Below are positions 31,809-39,936 of a DNA stretch of 48,350 bases, piece after piece; position 1 is the stretch's first letter, and each line of letters starts with the position of its first letter. Position numbers and translations under genes: made by a program. The DNA comes from a virus. The stretch lies in the IMG/VR virus record IMGVR_UViG_3300028553_000043, positions 1-48,350 of that record; one strand, 5' to 3'. The notes below the pieces were generated by a model that was not told the origin of the DNA, searched no databases, and was given only the letters and a program-made list of their open reading frames with translations.

Positions 31809-32717
31809 TTATTTCTTTTTCTTAACCGCTTTTGGCATTTTGATACCGTATTTAAGAAATGGACTTTCTTCATCGTCTTCTTCAAGCATAAAAAGAATGT
31901 CTGCTACATTTTCTTCATCATTAATATCATCCAGCGTTTTGCCTGGTTTTACAAATGGTTTCATTAATTTATCTAATTCACCTATAGCCTGTTTATTACC
32001 GCTGTCTTTGATCGCCTTTTCAAGCTGTTCTATACGCTCTATCATTTCAACGTACTCTTTAATGCCTGTTTGTCCTCCATAATCATCAATTAGTTCTTCT
32101 AAATCGACCATCCAGTCTTCTAATCCATCTGGGTTTAAATCTTCAATTTTTGAAACTTTATTGTCTTTAAGAGTCATGTTTACAAATTTTTCATATTTTT
32201 TTGTAAGCATTGACTGTCTGCTATTCATTATTATATCAGTCATCTTTTTTATGCCATTAAGCTCGTTAGCTTCAAATAAATAGCTTTCATTCATGTTCAT
32301 GAAATCAAGTTCGCTTGCTAGCTTGTCTACAAGATCTTTTTTGAGAAAAATCCAATGAACATGGCCATCAGAAGCCATGTCTGCTAAAAATTTATGTCCC
32401 TTATATGTGCCCATCTTAAAACCTTCAGAAGACAACTCTTTATCACTAACATTGGTAAATTTACCAACAGATGTTAATTCCTCTATTGCTAAATCCATAG
32501 TAGGTTTAGGTGGGTTAATATAGTATATTTCTGTTTCTTTAGCACCTATCGCCTTTGCAACTGATGGAACAAGACTATAATTAGGTGAACCTTTTACAGC
32601 AAGATAAGCCAGTGTTTGTTCACCCTTTTTAACTTTAACCCTGTATGCTGTTTTGGCAGCGGCTTCAAATAAATAGCTTTCATTCAAGAAGCTTTCAAAT
32701 GTTTTAATGTACTTCAT
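31809..32717 (-). CDS. Putative internal head protein with two capsid-targeting-like cleavage sites
   Basis: I start at ATG 32717, where the targeting-like peptide begins; the longer frame only adds leader sequence overlapping the tube gene. The 302-aa protein opens MKYIKTFESFLNESYLFEAA. A second copy of the junction, MNMNESYLFEAN, appears at about residues 140-151. It thus looks like two internal proteins in tandem, each preceded by N-E|SYLFEA. The first half (about 20-140) is mixed alpha/beta with HKFLADMASDGHVHWIFLKK; the second is helical. The C-terminus is basic (MPKAVKKKK). Cleavage at both sites would give two mature chains. Confidence 0.6.
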   Translation of the reverse strand: MKYIKTFESFLNESYLFEAAAKTAYRVKVKKGEQTLAYLAVKGSPNYSLVPSVAKAIGAKETEIYYINPPKPTMDLAIEELTSVGKFTNVSDKELSSEGFKMGTYKGHKFLADMASDGHVHWIFLKKDLVDKLASELDFMNMNESYLFEANELNGIKKMTDIIMNSRQSMLTKKYEKFVNMTLKDNKVSKIEDLNPDGLEDWMVDLEELIDDYGGQTGIKEYVEMIERIEQLEKAIKDSGNKQAIGELDKLMKPFVKPGKTLDDINDEENVADILFMLEEDDEESPFLKYGIKMPKAVKKKK

Positions 32718-32741
32718 TTTGTTTTTTTTGTTTTTATAATC

Positions 32742-32749
32742 TATATATT
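32742..32749 (-). promoter_or_regulatory. Putative late-promoter box AATATATA within an inverted repeat
   Basis: The box lies 24 nt upstream of the ATG at 32717. Arms AATCTA (32738-32743) and TAGATT (32750-32755) surround the core. It is almost the same leader as that of the 152-aa gene. Confidence 0.4.
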
Positions 32750-32757
32750 TAGATTGT

Positions 32758-33312
32758 TTAGTTGTTTTCATCTATCCAGTTATCACAACGGAATGTAATA
32801 TCCAATGTTAATGGATCTGGTGCGTTATAATCTAAACTATCAAATGCTGCTGGATTGCCCGTTGGGAAAGTATCAAGAAGTGTTACCTTTCTGTGGATGT
32901 TTCCTTGACGATCGTACATAACGACTACAATTGATCCGCTATAATCTTTCTTAAGACCCATTGCACCTGTTGCTGGATCATAGATTTTTTTATACCAGTC
33001 TCTTATAGATTTGTAGATATAATTCTGATTTGAATCATTTAAGTTTAATGAAAAATTGATAGCAACATCTACAAATGTTTGTGCTGGCATTCCTGCATAG
33101 CTCCTGTCTGCAAATTTATATTTTTGACCAACAGGATCTATAGTAGGGTTAAGAGCACTTAAACCACCGACTGTATTAACATGTTCAAGTAAAAGTGATT
33201 GACCTGTAACACCCGCTGGCGGGAAAAATGTAACTTCAAAGAGATTACCTTGTACTGGTTCATATTTTTGAGTAGCTGCGCTAGAGTTATTATAATGTGG
33301 TAAACCTGCCAT
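32758..33312 (-). CDS. 19: Tail tube protein, T4 gp19-like
   Basis: The 184-aa protein has the compact tube-protein pattern: GNLFEVTFFPPAGVTGQSLL near the N-terminus, DVAINFSLNLNDSNQNYIYK for the core beta segment, KDYSGSIVVVMYDRQGNIHR and a closing PLTLDITFRCDNW. T4 gp19 is 163 aa. The gene lies directly downstream of the sheath gene, the conserved T4 order 17-18-19. It has its own promoter-like box and is preceded by a terminator, fitting the high tube copy number. It polymerises as hexamers around the tape measure to form the inner tail tube. Confidence 0.9.
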   Translation of the reverse strand: MAGLPHYNNSSAATQKYEPVQGNLFEVTFFPPAGVTGQSLLLEHVNTVGGLSALNPTIDPVGQKYKFADRSYAGMPAQTFVDVAINFSLNLNDSNQNYIYKSIRDWYKKIYDPATGAMGLKKDYSGSIVVVMYDRQGNIHRKVTLLDTFPTGNPAAFDSLDYNAPDPLTLDITFRCDNWIDENN

Positions 33313-33329
33313 TTTTATTTGTTTATTTT

Positions 33330-33337
33330 TATATATT
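33330..33337 (-). promoter_or_regulatory. Putative late-promoter box AATATATA
   Basis: The box lies 17 nt upstream of the tube-protein ATG at 33312, with an AAAATAAACAAATAAAA leader, just past the sheath terminator. Confidence 0.45.
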
Positions 33338-33349
33338 GTTGTATTTTAA

Positions 33350-33380
33350 ATAAAAGCCCAGATTTAACCTGGGCTTTTAT
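33350..33380 (-). terminator. Intrinsic terminator after the sheath gene
   Basis: A 12-bp perfect stem (33350-33361 with 33369-33380) and 7-nt loop lie 9 nt past the sheath stop. The A/T foot supplies the T-run on the minus strand. Confidence 0.9.
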
Positions 33381-33389
33381 ATTAAGTCA

Positions 33390-36300
33390 TTAAGAGAATT
33401 GACCTGTAGCGATAGAACCTGTCTTCAAGATAGTTGTTCTATGTACTAGTATTTCTAATCCTTTTACTGGCTCTACATAGGTATCAAGTATACCGATATT
33501 AGCATCAATTACGTCAGGCGTATTATTGCTCGTATCCATTACATTTTTAAAATCATAGACACCGTTATCGCGTTTAACACCTAGCATAAAATTATCTGCA
33601 AGTGATTTAATTTCTAAACGTGTTTGAGGTGTATTAAATTCAAATGTATAGTTCTTTAATATAGAAGCAATACCATCTTGCATGTAAATTAATACTTCAC
33701 GAACATGTACACTAGAAAGTGCAGACTTGATATTTTGCTGACCTGTTTTATTACCATGGATTTCAATTCCGATTCCTCTTTGGAAGATAATTGGATTTAA
33801 ACCAAATGGCTCGATATTATCTCTGTCATTTTTATCAAAGTTAACTTCTAAGCCAATAAGACCTCTTCCTCCTACTACTCCTCTACGTGGACCTGCTACT
33901 ATTGACCAAGGTAAAGCATTTGTATACTTGTCAATAAAGTTATTAGAAACATAACCTGCAGGCGGTACTGCTAAATTCTTACCTCTGTCTCTTATTATTA
34001 GATAAGGTGAATAATATGCACTGTAGCTAGAACCATTAGCGATACTAGGTAAACCATAAGTGGTTGTAGGATTCAAATCTAATCTACCACCTTCTGCAAT
34101 GTATCGAGTACGAAGAGTTCCGGTGTCGTCAGTAAATCTAGGATCAGTAGATTCACGGAAGTCTTGCATTGAAGGTGCATTAATAATTGCTAGCACGTTT
34201 TGACGAGACTTAGCAAGATAACTTAACTGGTATTTAGATTGAGGCTCAATACCTAAACCAAATGAATCAACAATGTAACGATAAGAAATAAGATCTTTAT
34301 CGATAAGACCGGTAAAGAGATTTGTACCTCCGCCTATTGTATCGTTAAAAATTTCATTCATTCTATCTTCTGTGCCGTTAGGAACATGATAGTTAGGATT
34401 CATTGTAAATCCAGCAAGAGAGAATAATTTATATTCTGTTATTACAGATTCAATTGTGTTATATCGCTCTACTGATGTTCCGCTAGTTATTAAAATATCC
34501 TGATCTGTATAAACATGTAAAACGGTTATGCTACTTACAGTTTGCTTAGAAATCTTGTTTACTTTAGTTAAGCGAGATTCTCCATTTGGACCTAATTCAC
34601 TAGATACTAAGTATTGTCCTACGCTGATATTTCCGTTAGCTGAAGTGTAATCAAGATAAACTTCATTACCTGGTAAAGCAATTTGTGATACTGCTGCAAG
34701 TGTAAGTGACTCATTAAGTGAGCCAATAAGAGAAATTACTGTGAATTTATTTGTTTGTACTACTGCAGATGAGTTAACATAATTGTTACCTGTATAGTCA
34801 GGTAAATTTATAGCTGTAGTAAGAGCAGCGTCTGAATAACCTTTAATTTCTACAACTGGTACATTGTAATAATTTGTTGAAGCTGCTGAAAGCACTGTTG
34901 ATGCACCTGCTGCTGAACCGTCATTTGTATATACGCTATTATTAAGTGCCCATGTCATATTCAAATACACGTTGGTATCTTGTGCAGATGCAAGTCTTAC
35001 AACATCGCCACTGGTAATAACACCTGCGCTCCAGTCTTTGTAAGTCTGACTTCCGTACTCAAATTTAAAATAGTCTGTAGCTGATACATCATAATCTGAA
35101 CCACTTGGCTCGTAAATAAACCATACTTGTGATGCTTCAAGTGATACAACATATCCTGTAACTTCAATTGAAACTCCAACATATAGATAACCTGATGCTT
35201 CAGTCAATGAAACAACTGGTGCCCATTTATATGTTGATCCATTATCAACTAAAACATAAGAACCTACTGCACGCTGGCCAATTCCTACACCTGCAACGTT
35301 AGCTGAAAGCCTGTCTTCTAAAAGTGTAGCATAATCAGGGTGATCCTTGTTTATTTTAACTACATAGTTTGCGATGTTAGCTCCAAGTGAAGCTGGTAGT
35401 TGAGCAGTTGCCACACTAGGAGGCGTTTGACTTGCTGTACTTTCACCGCTTGCAGTAAGGTAAAAAGAAATATCACCTGCTGTATTAACATCAATTCCTA
35501 CTTCACCTGTTTCAGAAGCTTGGTAATAGTAATCTTCTTTTAAACCTCTATTATAAGAGATAAAATCAAGTTGTGTAAAAGTTGAGTCGTTATTTAATTT
35601 ATTTTCTAAATTGTGACCAACTAAATCGACACCATCTTCAGTACCGCTGATAATATAATCTGAATCAAATACCTCTTTGTTTACTGCTGATAAAATACCA
35701 GTCTTAGCTGTATCAAAGTTAATCATGTCTTGAATAAACAAGTTATTACCGTTCAAGTCTATGAAGTCAGGAATAAGACATCCTGTATACTTAGCAAGAT
35801 AAGTTACATTTGGTGAATTTAAGAAGTTGTCAAGTTTGCTTTTAATTAGACCGTTTACATTAAAGAATGCTCCAAAGATTGGATCAACTGCAAGTGATGC
35901 ATAGTTTGTAAAGTCGCCATCAACGATAAACACGTCAATCATGAAGTCGCTAATATAATCAAATTCATTCATGAATGCTGGTACTTTACCAGAACCATAC
36001 CATTGTTTAGCAAGCACATCAAATGCTTTTACGTCTTGTGCTTTACGCATAAAGACTGTTACTGGAGATTGTTTAAGATTTACAACTTGAATAACACCTG
36101 TGTTTGTTGAACCAATGTTATTTAAGAAAGGAAGATCTTGTGGAAACCAGAATTTATCCTTGTTGTAGAAACCTGAATAAAGTGCAGACTTCTCTGCTGC
36201 GTTAACACCTGTTGCGCTAACTGAAAATGTTTGATATTGAACCTTGTCACCTGATTCTGAGTCGTTATTAAGTCTCAGTAAATTAAGCGCAAGAATTGGA

Positions 36301-36557
36301 CCTCTTTCAAGTGCCGCAAGTGCAGTTCTGTGAAAGTAAGAACCTTTTCTTTCAAGTGTTCTATCAATGTCACCATAAATATTGGTGAAAAATCCAGAGT
36401 CAGATACGAATACCGGCGTGTTGAAGGGGCCGTCTTTAGAGAAACCTACCACCATTCTTATTTGGTCGCTAGGAATAGTAGCTGTCTGGCTCTTGTCAAA
36501 TTCAAGTCGGTAGACTCCCGAACTCTTGAACTGTAATAATTCTGCTGATAATGCCAT
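33390..36557 (-). CDS. 18: Contractile tail sheath protein, T4 gp18-like, enlarged
   Basis: The 1055-aa protein opens with the sheath signature SSGVYRLEFDKSQTATIPSD and a TLERKGSYFHRTALAALERG followed by PILALNLLRL segment. It ends with the conserved sheath core, ALSSVHVREVLIYMQDGIAS and then FEFNTPQTRLEIKSLADNF, which forms the contacts between adjacent subunits. T4 gp18 is 659 aa; the surplus lies in the middle (about residues 300-720), rich in Thr, Ser, Asn and Val, and probably forms extra surface domains. It is the expected neighbour of large terminase and tube genes. The sheath contracts to drive the tube through the host envelope. Confidence 0.92.
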   Translation of the reverse strand: MALSAELLQFKSSGVYRLEFDKSQTATIPSDQIRMVVGFSKDGPFNTPVFVSDSGFFTNIYGDIDRTLERKGSYFHRTALAALERGPILALNLLRLNNDSESGDKVQYQTFSVSATGVNAAEKSALYSGFYNKDKFWFPQDLPFLNNIGSTNTGVIQVVNLKQSPVTVFMRKAQDVKAFDVLAKQWYGSGKVPAFMNEFDYISDFMIDVFIVDGDFTNYASLAVDPIFGAFFNVNGLIKSKLDNFLNSPNVTYLAKYTGCLIPDFIDLNGNNLFIQDMINFDTAKTGILSAVNKEVFDSDYIISGTEDGVDLVGHNLENKLNNDSTFTQLDFISYNRGLKEDYYYQASETGEVGIDVNTAGDISFYLTASGESTASQTPPSVATAQLPASLGANIANYVVKINKDHPDYATLLEDRLSANVAGVGIGQRAVGSYVLVDNGSTYKWAPVVSLTEASGYLYVGVSIEVTGYVVSLEASQVWFIYEPSGSDYDVSATDYFKFEYGSQTYKDWSAGVITSGDVVRLASAQDTNVYLNMTWALNNSVYTNDGSAAGASTVLSAASTNYYNVPVVEIKGYSDAALTTAINLPDYTGNNYVNSSAVVQTNKFTVISLIGSLNESLTLAAVSQIALPGNEVYLDYTSANGNISVGQYLVSSELGPNGESRLTKVNKISKQTVSSITVLHVYTDQDILITSGTSVERYNTIESVITEYKLFSLAGFTMNPNYHVPNGTEDRMNEIFNDTIGGGTNLFTGLIDKDLISYRYIVDSFGLGIEPQSKYQLSYLAKSRQNVLAIINAPSMQDFRESTDPRFTDDTGTLRTRYIAEGGRLDLNPTTTYGLPSIANGSSYSAYYSPYLIIRDRGKNLAVPPAGYVSNNFIDKYTNALPWSIVAGPRRGVVGGRGLIGLEVNFDKNDRDNIEPFGLNPIIFQRGIGIEIHGNKTGQQNIKSALSSVHVREVLIYMQDGIASILKNYTFEFNTPQTRLEIKSLADNFMLGVKRDNGVYDFKNVMDTSNNTPDVIDANIGILDTYVEPVKGLEILVHRTTILKTGSIATGQFS

Positions 36558-36562
36558 TGTTA

Positions 36563-36799
36563 TTAGTTATTTTTATTTTTGTTATATATCTTCTTGGCCT
36601 CAAGAAAATATCCGCAATAATTTTTACCTTTTTTAGAATATTGCCTCAATGTATTATAACTAACACTAACGCCATAAAGATATTCCTTCAATGGTCCAAC
36701 TTCATCAAATACCATTTCACCACCGTCTGGACATTTTAAAATTCTGGTCTTCGATGCAGCATGATTTTTACAGCTTTTACCATATTGTGGGTTATTCAC
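36563..36799 (-). CDS. Homing-endonuclease remnant (NUMOD-like DNA-binding segment)
   Basis: The listed 78-aa reading starts with GTG, but the same frame continues back to the terminase amber stop without another stop. The sequence contains VNNPQYGKSCKNH, close to the NUMOD3 repeat found in HNH and GIY-YIG homing endonucleases. GPLKEYLYGVSVSYNTLRQY then GKNYCGYFL follows, resembling the adjacent helix-turn-helix (NUMOD1/IENR-type) module. No catalytic domain is left. It directly follows the intein-bearing terminase gene in the same frame, so it is either a decayed free-standing homing gene or a readthrough tail. I favour a remnant. Confidence 0.5.
   Translation of the reverse strand: MNNPQYGKSCKNHAASKTRILKCPDGGEMVFDEVGPLKEYLYGVSVSYNTLRQYSKKGKNYCGYFLEAKKIYNKNKNN
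36583..36590 (-). promoter_or_regulatory. Putative late-promoter box, variant GATATATA
   Basis: The variant box lies 25 nt upstream of the sheath ATG at 36557, with an AAAAATAAAAATAA leader. It lies inside the homing-endonuclease remnant. Confidence 0.4.
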
Positions 36800-36823
36800 A
36801 CCCCTTTTATTGTCATTAATAAC

Positions 36824-39256
36824 CTAAATTATGTCGTAAATGTCGTAGTAGATATTACCGTCTTTGTCCTTGGTCGTCTTTTCAAGTTCAGCTTCCATGG
36901 CATCATACAGGTCTTCGTCTATGATATCAAGTATCTCTTCGACAAAGTCTGAATAGTCAACTGTTGCAAAAAATTCAGTGGCTGAAACACAGGTCATAAC
37001 ATGATCGTCATGTCCCATTTGCCCCATGTATAAACCTGCTGTAGTTCTACCAAATGAACTCAGCTCATTGACTGTCATATCATCTGTTATAAACATTCTA
37101 TTTTGCTCAATTGATTTTTTAAGATTTTGACAGAGTATGGGTTTATTATCACGTTTAATTTTAAGACCGAACTTAGTATTTCTGGCATCATGCCTGTGTT
37201 TAAATTTTACAACCATTTCCTCGTCAAATTCATTTCGCTGAGGAAAGACTGTAGCTAAGTGATTGATGACAGTTGAGCCATAGGTATTATATTCAATTAC
37301 AATTTTGATGTTCTCCTGATAGAAGACATCTATTACCAATGTATATAAAATTTTTGATAAATCCTCTACACTGTGTTCATTGCTTCTAAAAACAATTGCC
37401 TGTTTTAGTGCAAAGAACTCATTAATAGAACTCGGTGTCAAGATTCTATTAAAGTCTTTCTTTTGCATGGGTACTATTTCAAAAATATTGATTACACTGT
37501 AGTCACCTCCTACGCCTTCTGCAATATCTATACAAAAGACCCAGTATCTATTACGATCTTTAAAATCGGCGTCAACATAATCAGGACTGAAAACCATAAA
37601 TCTTGACACGTCAATTGAAATTCTTTCAAACTCTTCAAATTCAACAAATGTAAATTTCTTTTGTCCTGTTCTCAGTTTTTTAATTGAAGCACCTGTAAGT
37701 AGAAGATTGCTGGAAGCCATGAACTGGTTTCCATACTGTCTATTAAACGCCTCTTCGCTACCGAGATTTTTAACCTCCTGTAATTTCCATTTTTCATCAC
37801 GACCAGGTACCTGCCACCAGTCGACGCGATAAGGTGAAAATTCATTGAGTTTCTTTTCAGCGCCATCATAGATCTCAAAGAATTTATTATAGCCGTTAGG
37901 TGTACTGGTAATTATAATACGTGATACCTTTGAAGATGAAAGCGTTGGATAAACGTTTTCATAAAAACTATTTATAAAGCTATGATGTATATGAGCAAAC
38001 TCATCCAGGAAAAGAAGATGTATAGTAAAACCAATACCTGCTTTACCTGTTGTAGATTGACCAACCATTCGACAGCCATTATCGAATTTCATGTTCATGA
38101 CATCATTCTTTAAAATACCTGGCTTTAAAAAGAAAGGTAAATTTTCTATAATGGCTTTTACTTTATCAAGAATTTCCTTGGTTGTACCGCCCTTATTTGA
38201 AAGTAGAAGTGCATTTTTATCAAAATTAAAAAGCAGATACCAGGAAATAAAGATTGCAGAACAAATAGTGTTATGCGATAATATGCCATTACTATAAAAT
38301 CTATGATTTTCATCATCAACAGTAACATCAAACATTGATATTGAATGTTGACCTTTTTCAATATGAGTAACTGCCTCGACACCATTTACAGTATGTATAA
38401 AATCACCAGGCTTTAAATCTCTAATAAATGTATCAACAAGACCTTGTTTAAATACTATATGATTATCTGCAGCATTTAGATAAAGACCAGATGCGGTTCT
38501 AATATTCCAGTTTACATAAGGCTGCGTGACATGAAGATGACTCATGGGCTTGAAACCAGAATCAGTCATAACTTCATAGCCCTGTAAATTATATGAACTT
38601 AATATTTTCTTACTGATGTCATCTTGGTCAAGACTAAAATGCCTGTATTCAATTTTTTCAACAGTCTGAATAAGAAAAAGTAAAATATTTATTAATAATT
38701 CATAAATTTTATTTAGACGAGAATGGGCTCGATACAAATGGTATTTAATACGGTTGATTAATCGATTGGCAAATGGTAGTTCGGCATTCTTGACCATTAA
38801 GTACCAGAGCTCGTACATTTTAATCATGTATTCTCGACCTTCTTTTCTTATATATATATCTGTATCGTGTGCCAGGCATTTGCCGATTTGTCGAGACGCC
38901 AAACATACATTAAACCTGTTCTCTACAAAGCTAACCAACATGCCCTTTTGATAGTCTCTCAGTTTGATTCGCTGAAGACCTTCGTCTGTCATAACAGTTG
39001 CAAAATGCTCAGCAAAGTATAGAATATCAGAAGCGCATCGTTTGATATGCTCCATTTCCTCATCTGTATATTCAAATACAATATTAGCACGCTTATAGCT
39101 CATGTTACCCTCGTAAAAAGGTGTACCCTTGACTTTATAACCCTCGTCAAGTGCTGCTATAATTCGCTGAACCTCGGCCGTCGACCAGACTACTCTGTCC
39201 TGCTGTTCTGTTTCAGGTTCAGAATTAAAAGATGTAGGTAAAAAATCATTCGTCAT
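36824..39256 (-). CDS. terL: Large terminase subunit (T4 gp17-like) interrupted by an intein
   Basis: The precursor is 810 aa; removing the 203-aa intein leaves 607 aa, very close to T4 gp17 (610 aa). The Walker A loop SRQIGK|T (residues 121-126 plus Thr 330) is split by the intein. Walker B is LLFLDEFA with Asp 418/Glu 419. The coupling motif is STPNG near 451. The RNase H-like nuclease carries Asp 577 in FCIDIAEG, a Glu in IVIEYNT and an Asp in MGHDDHVM. It pumps DNA into proheads and cuts it to length. It overlaps the small-subunit gene by 11 nt. The packaging motor cannot form until splicing restores the ATP-binding loop. Confidence 0.95.
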   Translation of the reverse strand: MTNDFLPTSFNSEPETEQQDRVVWSTAEVQRIIAALDEGYKVKGTPFYEGNMSYKRANIVFEYTDEEMEHIKRCASDILYFAEHFATVMTDEGLQRIKLRDYQKGMLVSFVENRFNVCLASRQIGKCLAHDTDIYIRKEGREYMIKMYELWYLMVKNAELPFANRLINRIKYHLYRAHSRLNKIYELLINILLFLIQTVEKIEYRHFSLDQDDISKKILSSYNLQGYEVMTDSGFKPMSHLHVTQPYVNWNIRTASGLYLNAADNHIVFKQGLVDTFIRDLKPGDFIHTVNGVEAVTHIEKGQHSISMFDVTVDDENHRFYSNGILSHNTICSAIFISWYLLFNFDKNALLLSNKGGTTKEILDKVKAIIENLPFFLKPGILKNDVMNMKFDNGCRMVGQSTTGKAGIGFTIHLLFLDEFAHIHHSFINSFYENVYPTLSSSKVSRIIITSTPNGYNKFFEIYDGAEKKLNEFSPYRVDWWQVPGRDEKWKLQEVKNLGSEEAFNRQYGNQFMASSNLLLTGASIKKLRTGQKKFTFVEFEEFERISIDVSRFMVFSPDYVDADFKDRNRYWVFCIDIAEGVGGDYSVINIFEIVPMQKKDFNRILTPSSINEFFALKQAIVFRSNEHSVEDLSKILYTLVIDVFYQENIKIVIEYNTYGSTVINHLATVFPQRNEFDEEMVVKFKHRHDARNTKFGLKIKRDNKPILCQNLKKSIEQNRMFITDDMTVNELSSFGRTTAGLYMGQMGHDDHVMTCVSATEFFATVDYSDFVEEILDIIDEDLYDAMEAELEKTTKDKDGNIYYDIYDII
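38270..38878 (-). other. Intein, 203 aa, inserted in the terminase Walker A motif
   Basis: Residues 127-329 of the precursor. The first residue is Cys (CLAHDTDIYI, block A). Block B is NAADNHIVF, with the usual Thr-x-x-His changed to Ala-x-x-His. Blocks F and G read VTVDDENHRFYSNGILSHN. The terminal Asn is preceded by His, and the +1 residue is Thr. The middle (about residues 150-215) is helical with no LAGLIDADG or HNH motif, so it is a mini-intein with no active homing nuclease visible. Splicing should rejoin GK and T exactly. Confidence 0.92.
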
Positions 39257-39935
39257 AGTCCTCGAAATTATCTATTTCACTGGGGAAGTCATCCATTTCA
39301 GTATTAAGAGGTTCAGCTTCTATTGAATCTAAATCCTCTTGTTTATTGATGTTATTTTGTATTTGCATCATTAAGTTCTTGGTGCCCCTGTTAACGTTTG
39401 TTGCAGCTTGTATCTTTTTACTATCCTCGTCCTTGGCAAGCTTGCGCTGTGAATAAACGTCATAATCTCTTGCCAGCTTTTTAACACCCTCTTCGGTTGC
39501 TATCATATACATAGTCTGGCTTTTGATGATATCTAACATAGACTTTTGTAATGTACCTAAAACCTCAAACATACGAGGTGAAACATCACCGTCATCTATT
39601 TGTTGAAGTAAAGTTGTTATTGCACGTTCAGCCGTTTCCATTTGAAAAAGAAGACTACCTAAAGTCATCTCTTCAATTCTCATTTTAGCTTTAACGTATT
39701 CATCATTATCGATTATCTCCTCGCTAAGATAAAATTTTAAAAGAGAATTAATTGTCTTTTTAGCCTTTTCGCTGGCAGCATCTTTCTTTTTAACATAATC
39801 AAATGCTGGCTGTGTTCTAATAGGAGGTAAAGGTGTTGAATCAATAGAAGCGTTTACGCTGTCGTCATTTAAAATATCATCTAATGAAGATCTTATCTCG
39901 TCTGATCTTTTTCTGTAATTGTTTTTTCCACTCAT
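39246..39935 (-). CDS. terS: Small terminase subunit, T4 gp16-like
   Basis: I start at ATG 39935, one nt past the preceding stop; the upstream extension is hydrophobic leader that overlaps the neck gene. The 229-aa protein has a disordered N-terminus and a central helical domain (INSLLKFYLSEEIIDNDEYV, MTLGSLLFQMETAERAITTL) that fits the coiled-coil oligomerisation core of gp16. A strongly acidic C-terminus ends EDYDE. It is directly upstream of and overlapping the large subunit, as in T4. It forms a ring that recognises DNA and stimulates the motor ATPase. T4 gp16 is 164 aa. Confidence 0.75.
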   Translation of the reverse strand: MSGKNNYRKRSDEIRSSLDDILNDDSVNASIDSTPLPPIRTQPAFDYVKKKDAASEKAKKTINSLLKFYLSEEIIDNDEYVKAKMRIEEMTLGSLLFQMETAERAITTLLQQIDDGDVSPRMFEVLGTLQKSMLDIIKSQTMYMIATEEGVKKLARDYDVYSQRKLAKDEDSKKIQAATNVNRGTKNLMMQIQNNINKQEDLDSIEAEPLNTEMDDFPSEIDNFEDYDE

Positions 39936-39936
39936 T

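Noticed and set aside
38158-38385. Frame within the intein region as a separate homing endonuclease
   Set aside because: It is another frame of the terminase gene; its translation lacks LAGLIDADG, HNH or GIY-YIG motifs.
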